Below, piece after piece: positions 1-12,842 of a stretch of 64,000 bases of DNA. Under the pieces are notes generated by a model, which searched no databases, was not told the origin of the DNA, and was given only the letters and a program-made list of their open reading frames with translations. This DNA is from Megascapheus bottae. Its lineage: Eukaryota; Chordata; Mammalia; Rodentia; Geomyidae. Position numbers and translations under genes: made by a program. Within the stretch, counting starts at the first letter, position 1; each line of letters opens with the position of its first letter. The stretch lies in assembly GCA_024803745.1 (NCBI GenBank), contig JANJXV010000030.1:2685001-2749000 (forward strand), given 5' to 3'.

Positions 1-74
1 TACAGATCTTAGATCACTTGTCCAGAGTGTTTATGTATCTAGCAAATATGCCTTTGTTTGTTTTGCTTTTGTGG

Positions 75-285
75 TTTGTTTTTGCCAAGCTAAGGATTGA
101 ACTCAGGGCCTGAGCTCTACTAGAATGGCATTGTATTTCTTGATCCACATTAGAAGAAACATTCGCTTGCTGATAATTTTGGAGATGGAGTCTAGTGAAC
201 TTTTCTGCTGCTCTTCTATATTAATCCTCCAGATCTCAGCCTCCCCAGTAGTTAAGATTACATGTGTAGCCACCAGTTACTGCTT
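75..285 (-). mobile_element. Old composite SINE (B1-like + ID-like), antisense
   Basis: Read on the minus strand, this has the order of the composite SINEs seen elsewhere in the window. The plus strand shows the ID-like end first (ttgaactcagggcctgagctctact) and the B1/Alu-like end last (agatctcagcctccccagtag...gattaca...gtagccacca). The middle is diverged and has no clean A tail, so the copy is old. Confidence 0.6.
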
Positions 286-3200
286 CTTTCTGAAACAGTA
301 GCTATCTCCACCATGATGTGAGATAACTCGTTCGTAAGACTCAGAAGAAAGGGCTTGGGAAATAACCCCATTTTTCTTAACTACAATAAATAATAGCATG
401 ACGATGCGTGAGAGGAAATGGAAGGCAGATAGGTGGCCACTGGATTCTGATGCCTTGCAACACTGAACGTTTTTCTCGTTACCATCCTATGTTTCTGCAA
501 ATCTGCTGCATATTCTCTGAGCCTTTTCTGGGTGTGGCATGCTCTAAGGAAGTTCAGTAGTATATCTACCACCCACCATTTCCAAAACATCTGTGCATGA
601 TAGATATCTGATGAGTAGAATAAATACTAGAATATTTCTAAGTGGATATTTCCTTGTTGGCATTGGTTATTTCATTACTATGGAAATACTGTCCTAAAGT
701 CCCATGTTGGAGTGAAGTTCAACAAAATCAATTTAAAGGATAACAAAGACATTTGTAGCCAAGTCTGTTGTTGAGCTCTCTTTCTTAAACATTATAACTA
801 TTGAAGTGTTCATATAATAATAATCATAACAATAAAAACCTGATGAGAACCCAGATACTAAGCTTTGACACAGCATGGGGGTGATCACAACATCTCATCA
901 AAGGGATCTGGAGAGGAAGTGGTATTTTTGTCAGAGCTGACTGTGCCCTGCCCAGATTTCCTAATTATTTCACCAGGAAGCAGTAGGACACTAATTTCAT
1001 GCTCATTTTAACTTGGATTCCTTTCTACCATTAATGTATTCTTTAGCAGAGACATGCCCTGACCTTCACAGCCCTGACGAAGACCTCTAGTGCTTGATTA
1101 ATTAGGTCTATGGAAAAGGAAATGCAAAGCTTAGTTTTAGTGGATGAAAAGAAACAACTGGAGATGAACTCCTGCTAGTTTAAAGGGACTGGTAGACCTT
1201 TTTGCTGTGCAGAATAATCATGGAACAGCTGGACTAATTCTTTGCTTCTCTCTGAAGAACAAAAACTTCCCAGAAGGGAGTTAGTTACAAAAGTTCTCGG
1301 TGGCCCAACAGAATATTTCTTTGGTCCTATTTTTTTCCACAGTGGACAACATTTGACCCGTGAATGAGGATTTGTTGGGAATGTGTCCGTTTGGCTCTGT
1401 GTGTGTAGTAAAGGCAATCAACGAACATTTAAAATGGCATTTCCCGTGCTATGTAATGGCAAGATCTGGAGTGGAAGATAGCCAGGCCAGCCACCCAGTC
1501 AGTGTGGTAGCTGGCAAGCGTGGCCCCAGCTTGACGTGTGGAGAGTGGAGACCTAGTCCACAGGCAATGTCCTGTGTCTCTGGGTGGAGTCCCTAATGGG
1601 AAGACCTGGCTGGGTCCCCTGAATGCAGAGCCTTGGCTCTGCTGTGAAGTGGCTGGTGACATATTGTGGCCTGGAGAAGCCCAACTCCTGCCTTCAGGCT
1701 TTCCTGGGCCCTGCCCCGCTGCCTCTTCTTTTGCTGATGTTTAGCAATGCACCATTCAGTGTCACTGGGCACAAGGAGAGTCATGTGCTGTGTCCTGGAA
1801 GAGCTGTTTCCTATCCTCTCATTTGTAAAATACCCCAGGCTGGAGCTGGGATAAAGCTTAGTGGAGCGTTTCCGCTTCTACCTTGGCAAGATTTCATTAA
1901 GTGACATCTAAGGACAGTGTCTTTAGGAATTCACTGCAGTTCTTGAGATCCGTGCCATTTTCTTTTTCTTCCTGTGCTCCCTCTTTGATGCTTGCTCAGG
2001 AAGGGGTGCACAGGGACTGAAAGTCGGCACCTCTGGACTTGAAGCCTGCTGGGCCAGGGAGCAGCCATTCAGGAGAGGTGGGGGTTGGGCTGAGGAGATT
2101 GGCAGGCCTGTGCATGCTAGTTCAGAAAGTTCTGTTTTTTTTCTTTTGCTTCTTTTTAATTTACAATTTACATACAACAGAAGTTCCAAAATGTAATACC
2201 CAGGGCATTTGGCAGCCTTAAAACTGTATTTTTTTTTTACCATCCCGCCGTGTTTGGACCTTATAGCTCATTAGTAGTGGCAGTTAAAGCTGCCATTACC
2301 TATTGTCTAGATAGAGAGGAGCTTGGTTTCCACACCAAAGGACCTACTGCGCTTTCCTCTTCCTACCTTTGTTAAGGAAAAAGGAAGCCAGAGTCACTTA
2401 AGATCCTGAGCAGGCAGGCGAGTTTGCTGGCTTTCATCGTCATGCTCTTCAAGAATTCTCGATGTGCAGTGGAAAGGGCAGAGTACCACCGTGGCGTACC
2501 AAGCAGGAGAGTGCTTGTGCTCAAAAGCAGAGGTAAGGTGAAGTGACCGGTCTTCACTTTGTTTTTTAACAGAATACCATTTTTACTTGAAAGAAAAACC
2601 ATAGCTATTCAGGTTGGCTTGTCACTGTAGAGGAAAAATAATGGACAGAATTCAAGCAAAAAACTAGATCTTGGCAAGCGCGTTTCTACTATGGTGAACT
2701 TGAGAGCTTCCCGCCACCCAATATTGGGCTCGGGAGCTCGATATTAACTGAGGCGACGTTGCTACTGTATCACAAACACATGAGCATTGGCATGCCTGAG
2801 TAGTTGTGACAAACATCTTCCAGTGTAAGCTGTAACCAAACCTTTTGAGATGCAAAAGGCCCTGCACAGTGACAGCTGACCAGTAGACTTGATTTAATGG
2901 GGGGTGGAGCCTGCAGTCATGGATTTCATTTCAGATTTCCTACTGCAACAGACTGCTAAGAAATTGCTGCTCGTAAAATTTCTGTGGACTATTGAAGAGT
3001 AATACTACCATGCAAAAAGCGTAGTATTTTCCATCTAACTGTATGTACAAGGTCAAATTCTTTTTCATATCCTTGAACCCAAGCAGCATATTGCAGCTTC
3101 TGGAATACAGAAACATGCATGAGAACTTGGTGATGTCTCATTAAACCAACCTCAAGACATTTCCAAAACAGGAGGGATATTATCCTTGATACTAGTTTTT

Positions 3201-5570
3201 TTTTTTTAACTTTGGAAGTAGCACCATTTTTCACAAATCATGTTATTTACATTAACATGTTCTGTGTGTTCTTAAATGATGCATGAATACTTAAAATAGA
3301 TACCATTCATATAAGGGGAAGTCCTTTTGTCCCCCTATCTCCAATAGTTTCTTTGAGTATAAAAATGTCCTGAAACCAAAAATTTTGGAGCCAATGAGAT
3401 AAAGTATTCCTTCCAGGTCTGTCAATTCCTTTTATCCCAGTTTATTTCCCACGAACGCATTCTTACTCATCCATATGGTTTTTCTATGGGTTTTTCCTCT
3501 CCAGATCTGTTTCTCTCTATTCCTCTTGTAGCCTAATGAATTCTTTTGATCTGAGGATTCCACTAGATGCTGGTTTTCCCTGTCTGTTTTATTTCATAAC
3601 TAGTGGTACGAATAATCTGCTTGCTTGTCAGAGGCCATGGGGAGCGTAAAGGAAAGTCCCTGTCCTGGGCCAGTGACGGGAAGGGTACATGTCTGGGCTC
3701 CATGGGGATCTTGAGTTGGTTCTTGAGTTTTGGGGTAAGAGAAAAGCAGACTTTTCTGGTTGTTATACCATTGAGTCCAGCTAATGGTCCCCGCACTGGC
3801 AAAGTCATTAACTTCTATCACCAAGTCGGGGGCCAGGGGAATTGGGGAGTAAGAAAACCAATGGCCAGAGGAAGAAACATCAGAGTTGGACTCCAGGGAG
3901 TCTGGAGATGTTTACAGAGCCACAGTGTTTCTCAGGTGGGGCAGCAGGTAGCATCCACATTTCTCAGGCCAGGCTATTATTTCTGCAGGGGTCATCTTGA
4001 GATAGTCAGAACAGTGGGTAAAACCTAGCATTATCCTGGTGGGCCTAGCAAGTGAACAAAGGGAGACGCACCAGTTGGCACTAGGTGTTGGCTGTAACTC
4101 AGCCGCATGGCACGGGGCTTTTCCAGAACTTTCCTAATTGGATGAAAGTGGGAGCATTTCTCAAGATTAATAAGGATGCAGGATGCTGTCCAGCTGGCAG
4201 CTTTGGGGTCGCTCTGAGGTTTCAGTCACACAAGGTGGGACATCCGAGAGGCATGAAGCTGCAGCAGAGAGAATTTGCTTCCTGTGGGCCAGAAATTCTT
4301 CCTGAATGCGAAAATTAATTTTACCTGTCATGGCTGACCGTCACTTAAGGCTAATATCTAGCCTAAACAACAACCTTTAGTTTTGTGGAAAGCCTTATCC
4401 AGAAAAAGAAAATATTACTTACAGCACCCGCCAGGCTGACATTCTTCATACCATTCCCATCTGCCTCAGACGTTCTGCTGGATGGCTTTCAAGTGACAGC
4501 AGATGTCCCAGTGAGAAAAAATTAATCAGCTGGAAATATGTCATTACCTAGCTAATTTTGTAGTCCCAGAAGCCAGAGCCTTTGGTTATCACCCTGATTC
4601 TTCAATTTAAGGTTGAAGACTGTTAAATGGTAGCTTTGGTAACAAGAATTCATCATATATAAAAAACACATATCTATAAGCATAAATACCTAGATGAGAA
4701 TGTTGCCTTGAATTCGTTGTCTTCTTTTTTGTCTTTAAATAGGCTTAGGAGTAAATTCTTCAGATCTATAAATATCCCAGGTAAGGACAAGAAAAAAAAT
4801 GGTAGCCAACACAAAAGACTGAGAATTGTTTTCATGGCACATGCCTAAGAACCAACAGCAGAAAACACCCTGTGCTTTTTGACTATTGATCAATTTGTGA
4901 AAATAAGAGACTATCAGTTGCAAAGTTGATTTATTGCTTCTCTTTTTTCCTGCATTAGATCAAATTACACAGATAGTATCAACTTACTGTGGACCCAATA
5001 GATGGTTCCAATGTGCAGATTCCATTACAGTTGTCAGTTTGATAAATTTAGGAACATGATAGCAGAGAACCCCCAATTCGCTTGCCAAATGTATCAGCAA
5101 GAGCTGTGAATGCCCAGCCAGTGTGGACTTAGATACTGGCACCCTCCCTATGTCAGAAGGATGGTAAAGTTGGCTGATTGAACCCACAGAGTGGGGAGGC
5201 TCCTTCTGAACAGACTATTCTGTGTGTTTAGACAATTGTGGTACCTCATGGAAAGGGTGTATGGAAGCTGTTGAAATACAAGGAATCTTTATTCAGTTTG
5301 ATAGGTTTGAAAAGGAGATGGCTTTATACAGCAGAAAGCCGATGGGTACTGACCGAGGTGCTGAATTACTTGGTATTTTTTTCTCCCTCTCACCATAGGA
5401 TTTAGGGAGAGAAATAGTGAGGAAGAGTAGATTGAGGAAGAAAAACAGGGAGAAAAAGTGGAGATATGCTCACACACATCTACCTCACTTGGTGTGGATA
5501 GCTACTTCAGCATGTGAATCTGTATCATCATCTATATTGTCATCTACACTTAAGGATCTTCCTTGATTTC
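286..5570. other. Unique AT-rich DNA without a recognised gene
   Basis: Open frames here are short, overlap on both strands and match no family I recognise. A T-rich patch at about 2130-2240 could be the tail of an old retroelement but is too diverged to assign. A small block at 4516-4560 combines TTAATC, CAGCTG and CTAATT motifs (see findings). Confidence 0.5.
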
Positions 5571-5615
5571 TTTGTCTGTCTGTCTGTCTGTTTCTGTCTA
5601 TCTCTATCTATCCAT
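5571..5615. repeat. (TGTC)n/(TATC)n microsatellite
   Basis: Short run of tgtc units (about six) passing into tctatctatc units. It is a degenerate tetranucleotide repeat. Confidence 0.85.
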
Positions 5616-6172
5616 ATTATCTGTCTTTGTAGAGTGTACAAAGGATGCCATACCCTACAAAGCATGTATTTTAGAAAAATGCATTTCTGTAATTACAGAC
5701 AGCAGAGGGATTTGGGGAAGCAAGCGGCTTTTCCTCTGACTTTGCTGAACTTGGGTCGTGGAATGCTGGCCTTCTCATTGCTATGGAAACCTCAGGTCCA
5801 GGTGGTCTCAGAAGTGCAGTCCACAGGGCTGAAGCGCTCATTTTCTCATTAGGAGGAGAGACAGAGAACAGTGGGCAACAGCTGCCTTGGTACAAATGCT
5901 TTCTGCTCTTCTTCATCTCCAGACTGGACACATTTAATTTGTCCGGGAACAGTAGTGTAAACATCATTTGGAGACTTGTCAGAAGCTCAGATTCTTGGGA
6001 CCCAACCCAGCCTCCTGATGGGAGAGCTGCCTCTCCTCTCAGGGTTCCTGGGACTGGTCAGCCTGCTGGGAATCCTGGGGCTAAGGAGTAATTCTGGGGA
6101 GGGGAAGGTGGGAGTGCTGTTGGAGTTGCTCTCATGGTGGTGAGTTTTGGGCAGAGCCAAGTCTTCTGCACT

Positions 6173-6331
6173 TTGATGTAGAGGCATGCACAGCTGCCCC
6201 TGGGCACATCTGCCCCAAGCTACATGTGTGCATGAATGCTCTCTTGTCACAAACTTCCCAGCATCATTTAGTATTCTTCAACAGGTCATTTTTAAGTTGC
6301 TTGTTTCCTTGTTACAGAGCTTTAGGTTATT

Positions 6332-6333
<2 letters not shown>
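6173..6333 (+). repeat. Local duplication, copy A
   Basis: This segment, beginning gatgtagaggc and ending ttaggttattaaa, recurs at 6983-7142 in the same orientation, about 810 bp downstream. The copies agree at roughly nine positions in ten by eye, and the stretch around cagcatcatttagtattc is identical. Copy A ends directly at a (CA)n run, whereas copy B ends directly at a SINE fragment. I do not recognise it as a known repeat family. Confidence 0.8.

Positions 6334-6383
<50 letters not shown>
6334..6383. repeat. (CA)n microsatellite
   Basis: Uninterrupted CA dinucleotide run of about 25 units starting at the end of duplication copy A. Confidence 0.97.
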
Positions 6384-6386
<3 letters not shown>

Positions 6387-6714
6387 GGGAAAATTGTTCC
6401 TTATTCCACCAATATCTGTTTCAGGCCCACACTTCTACAGGGTGTGCTCAGGGTTCAAAATAACAAGACTCTGGAGAAGCACCATCAGCAAAACAACAAG
6501 AAAATACTGCTGGATTGCAGATCTGAACAGAAGCAGGAATGGCAGACCAGATGGATGCTGTGTTGAACATAAAATTAAAGAAGCAGAGAGGAGATTCACG
6601 CCTTCCGCCGGGGGGAGAAGGCACACTGGATTAGGAGCAAACACGGAGACCTGTGGAATTTACCAGGCATGGAGATGTAGCGATATTCTAAGTGTGCTTT
6701 TAAAAGCAGATCTG

Positions 6715-6908
6715 GGCCGGGAGTTTTGCCTATAGGTAGAGTGCTTGCCTAGCATGCACAAAGACCCGGGTTCAAGTCCTCCATACCACATACATAGAAA
6801 AAAGCCAGAAATGGTGCTGAGGCTCAAGTGGTAGAGTTCTAGCTTTAAGAAAACCTAAGGACAGTGCTCAGGCCCTGAGCTTAAGCCCAGGACTGGTAAA
6901 AAAAAAAA
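6715..6908 (+). mobile_element. Young dimeric tRNA/ID-type SINE
   Basis: Full-length copy of the window's youngest SINE family. The left half starts gccgggagtttt and carries a tRNA-like A box (ggtagagtgcttgcc) and a B-box-like segment (gggttcaagtcc). The right half repeats the theme (gctcaagtggtagag). It ends caggactggt plus an A tail. The 13-bp target-site duplication aaaagcagatctg is at 6702-6714 and 6905-6917, overlapping the A tail. SINEs have no coding capacity; they are transcribed by RNA polymerase III and mobilised by L1. Confidence 0.9.
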
Positions 6909-6982
6909 GCAGATCTGATACAAGCTATAGATCCAAAGAATATGAGGGAGGGCACAGACCCCCTGGGCCAGAGGAGGGAGAC

Positions 6983-7142
6983 GTGATGTGGAGGCCTGCA
7001 CAGCCACTGGGCACACCTGCCTCAGGCTACCTGCGTGTATGAATATTGTCTTGTCACAAATGTCCCAGCATCATTTAGTATTCTTCAACAGGTCATTTTT
7101 AAATTGCTTGTTTCTTCCTTATAGAGCTTTAGGTTATTAAAA
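6983..7142 (+). repeat. Local duplication, copy B
   Basis: Partner of 6173-6333, with a three-base gap near the left end and scattered substitutions. The sequence between the copies contains the young SINE at 6715, which is absent from copy B's right flank. Confidence 0.8.
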
Positions 7143-7223
7143 CTGGTGGTGTGGCTCAACTGGTAGAGAGATAATTTGGAGCAAAAGAAGCTCAGGGACA
7201 ACACTCAGGCCCAGAGTTCTGGC
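7143..7223 (+). mobile_element. SINE right-half (ID-like) fragment
   Basis: Matches the 3' half of the older SINE subfamily: ggtgtggctcaactggtagag, then gcaaaagaagctcagggacaacactcaggccc. It runs straight into the GA microsatellite, which probably grew from its purine-rich tail. Confidence 0.65.
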
Positions 7224-7234
7224 AAGAGAGAGAG

Positions 7235-7299
<65 letters not shown>
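7224..7299. repeat. (GA)n microsatellite
   Basis: Almost pure AG run with a few aaag interruptions, attached to a SINE 3' end. Confidence 0.97.
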
Positions 7300-8438
7300 T
7301 CATCAAATCATCTTAGAAATTGGAAGCGTGTGCTTGAACAACAGAAAATTGTTTAATTGCAGAGCTAAATGTCAAGGAATAAAACAATTGTTTTATACAC
7401 TGAAATTCAGCCAAGATTTTACGACCTCCCAGTGAATTTTCCATTCTGTCTGTTTCAGACAGAATTTATCACTTTGTATCTCACCATTTTTCGGAAAGGA
7501 ATAAATACAAAGCCACTTCCAGCGTGTCAATGAGTGCTGACCTGAGGTGGAACCAGGGTTTTCCAGATGAAATGAACAAATCACAGACACTGGAGTTAAG
7601 GCAGATCACTTTAGGAGATTGTGTTGCTCCTTACTGAATAAAAATGAGCTTTGTGAGTAATGTTCCAATCCAAAGGAAGTTTAATGCCATCAGAGGCGGC
7701 TCAGTTCTCTCCATTGTTCGCCTGTTTCAAGGTTTTGGTGAATAGGAAAGAAACAATTCATTGTGAATCTCTTTCCCATCTTACAATGGCAGAAGAAACT
7801 AAAATTCTTCAGACATGAGAATGTAACTTTGACAGACTTAAAATACTTGGATTGATCCACAGATGAGCCAGTGATGAGGTGTTTTTGTTATTCTGCCTAA
7901 AAGTCACAGAATATAAAATAAGAATTTTCTCCATGTAATAAACTAAGAACAGAGATAACAGAAAGATTTTTCCTAGTAATTCTAGTAGTGAGGACTGCAA
8001 TATAGAATTGTGTGTTTACTTACAAGTATTCTGCAATAATTCCCTGTACCACTCTTCTCTCTGAGTGCCCTAAGAATTCATACTTTGCTCATATAAATCA
8101 GTGATGGGATAAGAGGTAGGATTTATGTGATGGATTAGAGTTGAACTTCTGGTTCTCCTCACCATTGCTGGTGCAGATAATACCAAAGAGAGGAAGGATG
8201 GTCAAAGAGCCCCAGAGGGTGTCTGCCATTAGTTAAGCTAAAGCAAAGGACTAGGACGCCTGATCCTGGAGACTAGTTTTTGTTGTTTACTTTCATTTGT
8301 TTGTTCCCCAATTACTTAAAATGCTGCTATCAATTTATGATGAGGTCGTAGAAATCAGAGTCAGGGACCCTGACTCTTCCGTATTTCCGTGGCTGCCACG
8401 TAGACACTTAACACGGAGGCTGCTTGCTTTTGTTGTAG
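7300..8438. other. Unique DNA, no gene recognised
   Basis: No recognisable coding region or repeat. The only feature noted is a palindromic SOX-like site at 7752-7765. Confidence 0.5.
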
Positions 8439-8713
8439 CCTTCCTTCCTTCCTTCCTTCCTTCCTTCCTTCCTTCCTTCCTTCCTTCCTCCCTCCCTCCC
8501 TCCCTCCCTCCCTCCCTCCCTTCCCTTCCTTCCTTCCTTCCTTCCTTTCTTCCTCCCTTCCTCCCTCCCTTCCTTCCTTCCTTCCTTCCTTCCTTCCTTC
8601 CTTCCTTCCTTCCTTCCTTCCTTCCTTCCTCCCTTCCTTCCCTCCCTCCCTCCCTCCCTCCCTCCCTCCCTCCTCTCCCCTTCCCTCCTCTCCCCTGCTC
8701 TTTCCCCTTCATT
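8439..8713. repeat. (CCTT)n/(CCCT)n polypyrimidine tract
   Basis: About 275 bases of nearly uninterrupted pyrimidines: CCTT arrays, then CCCT, then CCTT again, then CCCT. All six frames stay mostly open through it, giving meaningless Leu-Pro-Ser-Phe or Arg-Lys-Glu-Gly repeats. It is a candidate for triplex (H-DNA) formation. Confidence 0.97.
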
Positions 8714-11700
8714 TCCTCTCTCCTGCTCATTACTTCCTTCTGGGACTCCACTCCCTGGCTCCCTGCCTTGATTCCTCTCTTGGCCTCTATCACTGGCACT
8801 ATGTACCTCATTTCCTTCCAGCCCACACTTTAGCACTACACAAAATCTTATGTTTGTCTTAGACCAGAACCAGGATTCTCTGCGATTTCTTTAGGACTTA
8901 CATTTGTGCACTTGTATCTATATATTTTTTTGTGTTCCAGAAGTCTGGATCTCGAATTCCCAGTTTTTAACATAATGTTGTCCTGTGAGTTTCAAAGGAG
9001 CTTTGTTCAGGTAGAGTTGTCAAGCCATTCTAAGACAGCCAAGTGAATTTAAATTTCAGATGAAAAACAAAAATAACTTACCTAAAAATTTGCAAGGCCT
9101 CACTTATTTCAGAAATTTGAACTTAATTGATGTGCTATATTATTTTCTTAGTCTAAGTCTTAATCATAGAAGTGACTCCTGAGGATCCATTTAACTGTTT
9201 TATTTACACGAGGATTATAGACAGGGGATGGGGATGTGGGAAGGTCTACCCTCCTCAAGTAGCATTTTACATGTCAAGAAAAAGACATTAACTCTGATTC
9301 CAGCACCGAAGTCTTGCCACATTCATCAAAATCAGACAGAGAAGCAGGTCACGGCCTGACAGGTGAGAAGTGAGCATGTTTTCCGTGACTGCATGCAGAT
9401 AAGTGGGTAGCAGCCGTTGAAGTGTCTGCAGTAAAGTAAAATTATGCTCCTGTACTCAGTAGATAGTACCATGTACATTTCAACCCACATTCCAGTTTTC
9501 TTATGGTCAAACTGATTTTTAAATCAGCAAAAGATATGGGTTTTCTATATCCCAGGACTCAACTAAAAGGTTCACAATAAGAGGTAGTCAAAATGAAGTC
9601 ACTGTGAATGTTTATAGTAAAGGAAAAAATGTAAGAAGTCAGTGATTTTGAATAGTTGCTACAGTATACAGATACGAGAAAGAACTAACCTCATCATTTA
9701 AAGCCACTCATCTCTATGCCTTTAGAGTATATCCATACTTTTGGAGTGAACAGAATTGATTTAAATGTGTGCTTTACTTATGCTGAGGAAAAGGAAGTCA
9801 CTCTCATTAAAGTCTTAAAGGGTCTGGGACTCACAGCACTGCTGAAATTAAAAGGTGTTAACTGCTATCACCCAACATATTCAATAATAAGCTCAGAATA
9901 AATAACCATCTACTATATAGGATAAAACCATGAATACCTGCGGAAAAACATACGAGGAAATGTTTAATTACTGGCCCCTAAATCAATCTAGATATTTGTT
10001 TGCTATACCCGAATCATTGGCATTGTATGGTGGAGGGGTGAGAAGGGAAAGAAGCCAGTGTGGATGGAAACTCCTCCCTCTGCCTTTCAAGAGCTGGGAT
10101 TCTTGTCTCACCTGTCAGCTCCTCTGACAGATTCTTTGGCATGGAGAGCTGAGCCTGTTAAGAAATTCTTGAAGTGTTTCTCAAAAATGAAGAATCCACA
10201 GTCCAGAATAGGTTGATGAATGCCTCTGTTCCTTCACATACATTTTAAACTAGCTTCAAAATTCAGGGCAACAGATGATTTCCATTCTGAACTTTAACGT
10301 GTGAATGCATGGTTATCATAAATCCTCACATATTTACTGGCACTGTAAATTTTAAATGTAAGCCAGAAAGGTAGCTAAATACCTCTGATGCCCCTGAGGA
10401 CGCAAAGCAAGAGTACTCCGAAATACCTGTGAGATGTTCTGGGACAGAAAGAAGAGACAGTAAGTGTGTGAAGTGTGAGTGAGCACGAGTGACCTGCTTT
10501 CTTCTCGAGGTTGCTTGGAGCAATGTTACAAGTTCAGACTCTTGACGTGTAAGAAATTACTGGATGGAAATGATAACTAGAAGAAGGATTGCCTACTTTT
10601 ATCCACTATGAGTGTCCTCCCTACTCAGCTGACTTTAGGGGGGATGAGATGTGAGAGGAGGCCAAGGGAAAAGCAATGGAAACGTGAGTCAAGGTTACCG
10701 ATACTCATAGCATGACGGCATTTAAAGCAAATCCACAAGTGCCTGTGTGCACGGTGGCGCGGCTGGCTGGTCTGTGTATCTGCATCTCTCTTCAGGAGAG
10801 GGAATTCCACCCAGAGGTTGATCGCTTTGCAGGGCAGCTTTCTCTTGAGTGCCCTCTGGGAGCAAAGAAGTCTGGAGAGTGGTGAGGCAGCGAGTTGTTA
10901 ATGATCACCTTTTACATTCCTGTCGTATCCTGAGCCACCCATAGACATCTAGGGTATCCGAACGAATGCTGAAGGTTCTCTTCTCCTGACCTGAGAATGA
11001 CTATCATTATCCAGTCACACTGCAGGTCTGACAAGGAGGCATTTAATATACTCAGTGAACTATTGACCCAAGAGAAGTTTCTTTAACTGCTAGCTAGCAG
11101 AGACAGCAGCGTCATGGCAAAATAAGAGTTGACTGAAATAGATATAGCTATGGTTGTGCTTCATCTTAAAAAGTAAAAACTTGAGATTTTCCTGTAGATC
11201 TGTTTTTTAGGCTACTTCGCCCCCCCCCACCCAGTAGGCTCATGGAACTTGAAATGCTGATACTTACCACATAGGGGACATTGTAGGGGAATTATAAGAT
11301 GGGCAATTCTGTTGCCACATAATAAATGTGGATTGGCCATCAGATGCCATTAACTGCCGTAGATACTGAGTATGTGGGAAGCTACATTCTGAAGTTCACT
11401 GGGGCAATACAGAATATTCCCAGCATAAGCGAGCCATGATGAATGTATGAAAGAGTCTCTGTGGACAACGTGTGGGGAGAGCCAGGTGCCAGACCCCTCA
11501 GGATCTTGAGGACCATGGAGAGAAGTTCAAGTTTCATTATAAAGGCATGAGACATCTCCACAGGAGTTTAAAAGGGTGAAAGGCTGTGCAAACCCACATC
11601 TGTTGGGATTTACTTATGTTTTAATAGTGACATGGGCAGTAATTTGGATGAGATAGAATTGCATGCCAGAGCAGAGTTCTTCCGTGTTCAGTGCGGCACT

Positions 11701-12840
11701 GTGGGTCATCTCTGAAGTCTTCTGTCAGAATCAGTACACCTGGCAAAGGGTGAGGTGGCCCTCTCAGCCCTATTGGTCCTTGCATGTCATCCTGTGTGGC
11801 TCGTGGCACCCTTGCGGTACAGGTTCTTACCTCAACCCCTGTGCTTCCGGTGATCTACTAGGAAAAAAGAAGCTAATTTCTTCCCAAGACACATTTTCTG
11901 TCAACCTCTGGTATGTTATGATTTTCTTTTTTTTTTTTTTTAAGGAACATATTTTTCAAAACAATGGAAAGACGACCTTACTCTCATGCACTTTTTTCTC
12001 ATTTTAATGAGATAGATTGTGTGATTTTGTTCTCATCGAGTTATCATTTTGGAATGCAAATATGATCTTTTCCTGTTATGTAAAAATTCACTTGTTTTCT
12101 CTTCCAAGAAGCAAAAGTGAGCTTTCACCACTAACTCTGGAAACCACCATAATTTGCTCCAGTGCAAGCTAGGAGCCAAGCAGCCACGGCACAGACCCTC
12201 TTAAAGCTGTTATGTTGCGTTTTTTTGATTGCAGTGACCAAAATAATGAATGCACACAGAAAAGAGCTGAGTCAGCCTCAGGGAAGAGGGGACAAGAGAG
12301 CACTGCAGACAGAGATGAAGAAGAAGGGCAAGGCAAGGATCCTGGGCTTTGCAGGCCTCACGTGGACATGGTGGACGTGGTGTTGGCTTCACAGGAGCAG
12401 ATTTCCAACAGGAAGCTCTTTCTGTGGCTCAGTGCCCAGAAAGCACAACCCAGGTCCAAGTCCAGCCATGAGAATGTACCCAGTGGGCCCAGGGTCACGT
12501 GATCATTGAAGATGTGTGAAGCTACACTGTTCAAAAGGGACATTTTGTAGATTGATGTATCCAATGTGCCTTGAAAAATGTCTTCTGTATCTAATATTTG
12601 CATAATAAATATGTATCATGTGAAACCTTCTGAATTACTCTACAGGACCCAGTCCAAATCATTCACTGATACAAGAAATCAGTTTAGACAGGTGATTCTC
12701 AGAAGTGTGGTTTCTAGACCAGCTGTCAGCATTACCTGGGTCAAAGTAGAAAATATTTTATCCACTTAATTGATGTTAATTGAGCTAAGTGATGTGTGTG
12801 GTGTGAGTTAAGTGTGTTTGTATGTGCAAATCCATTTCTT
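8714..12840. other. Unique DNA, no gene recognised
   Basis: Mixed-composition DNA with only short, unconvincing open frames. A poly-C run at 11221-11229 and a poly-T run at about 11926-11941 are the only low-complexity items. No exon, RNA gene or transposon could be supported. Confidence 0.5.
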
Positions 12841-12842
12841 AC

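Noticed and set aside
6394..6735. Open frame of 113 codons
   Set aside because: It ends inside a SINE and has no recognisable motif; it is likely chance.
8297..8836. Open frames of 140-180 codons on both strands over the pyrimidine tract
   Set aside because: The frames exist only because CCTT/CCCT repeats lack stop codons; the product is Leu-Pro-Ser-Phe or Arg-Lys-Glu-Gly repeats.
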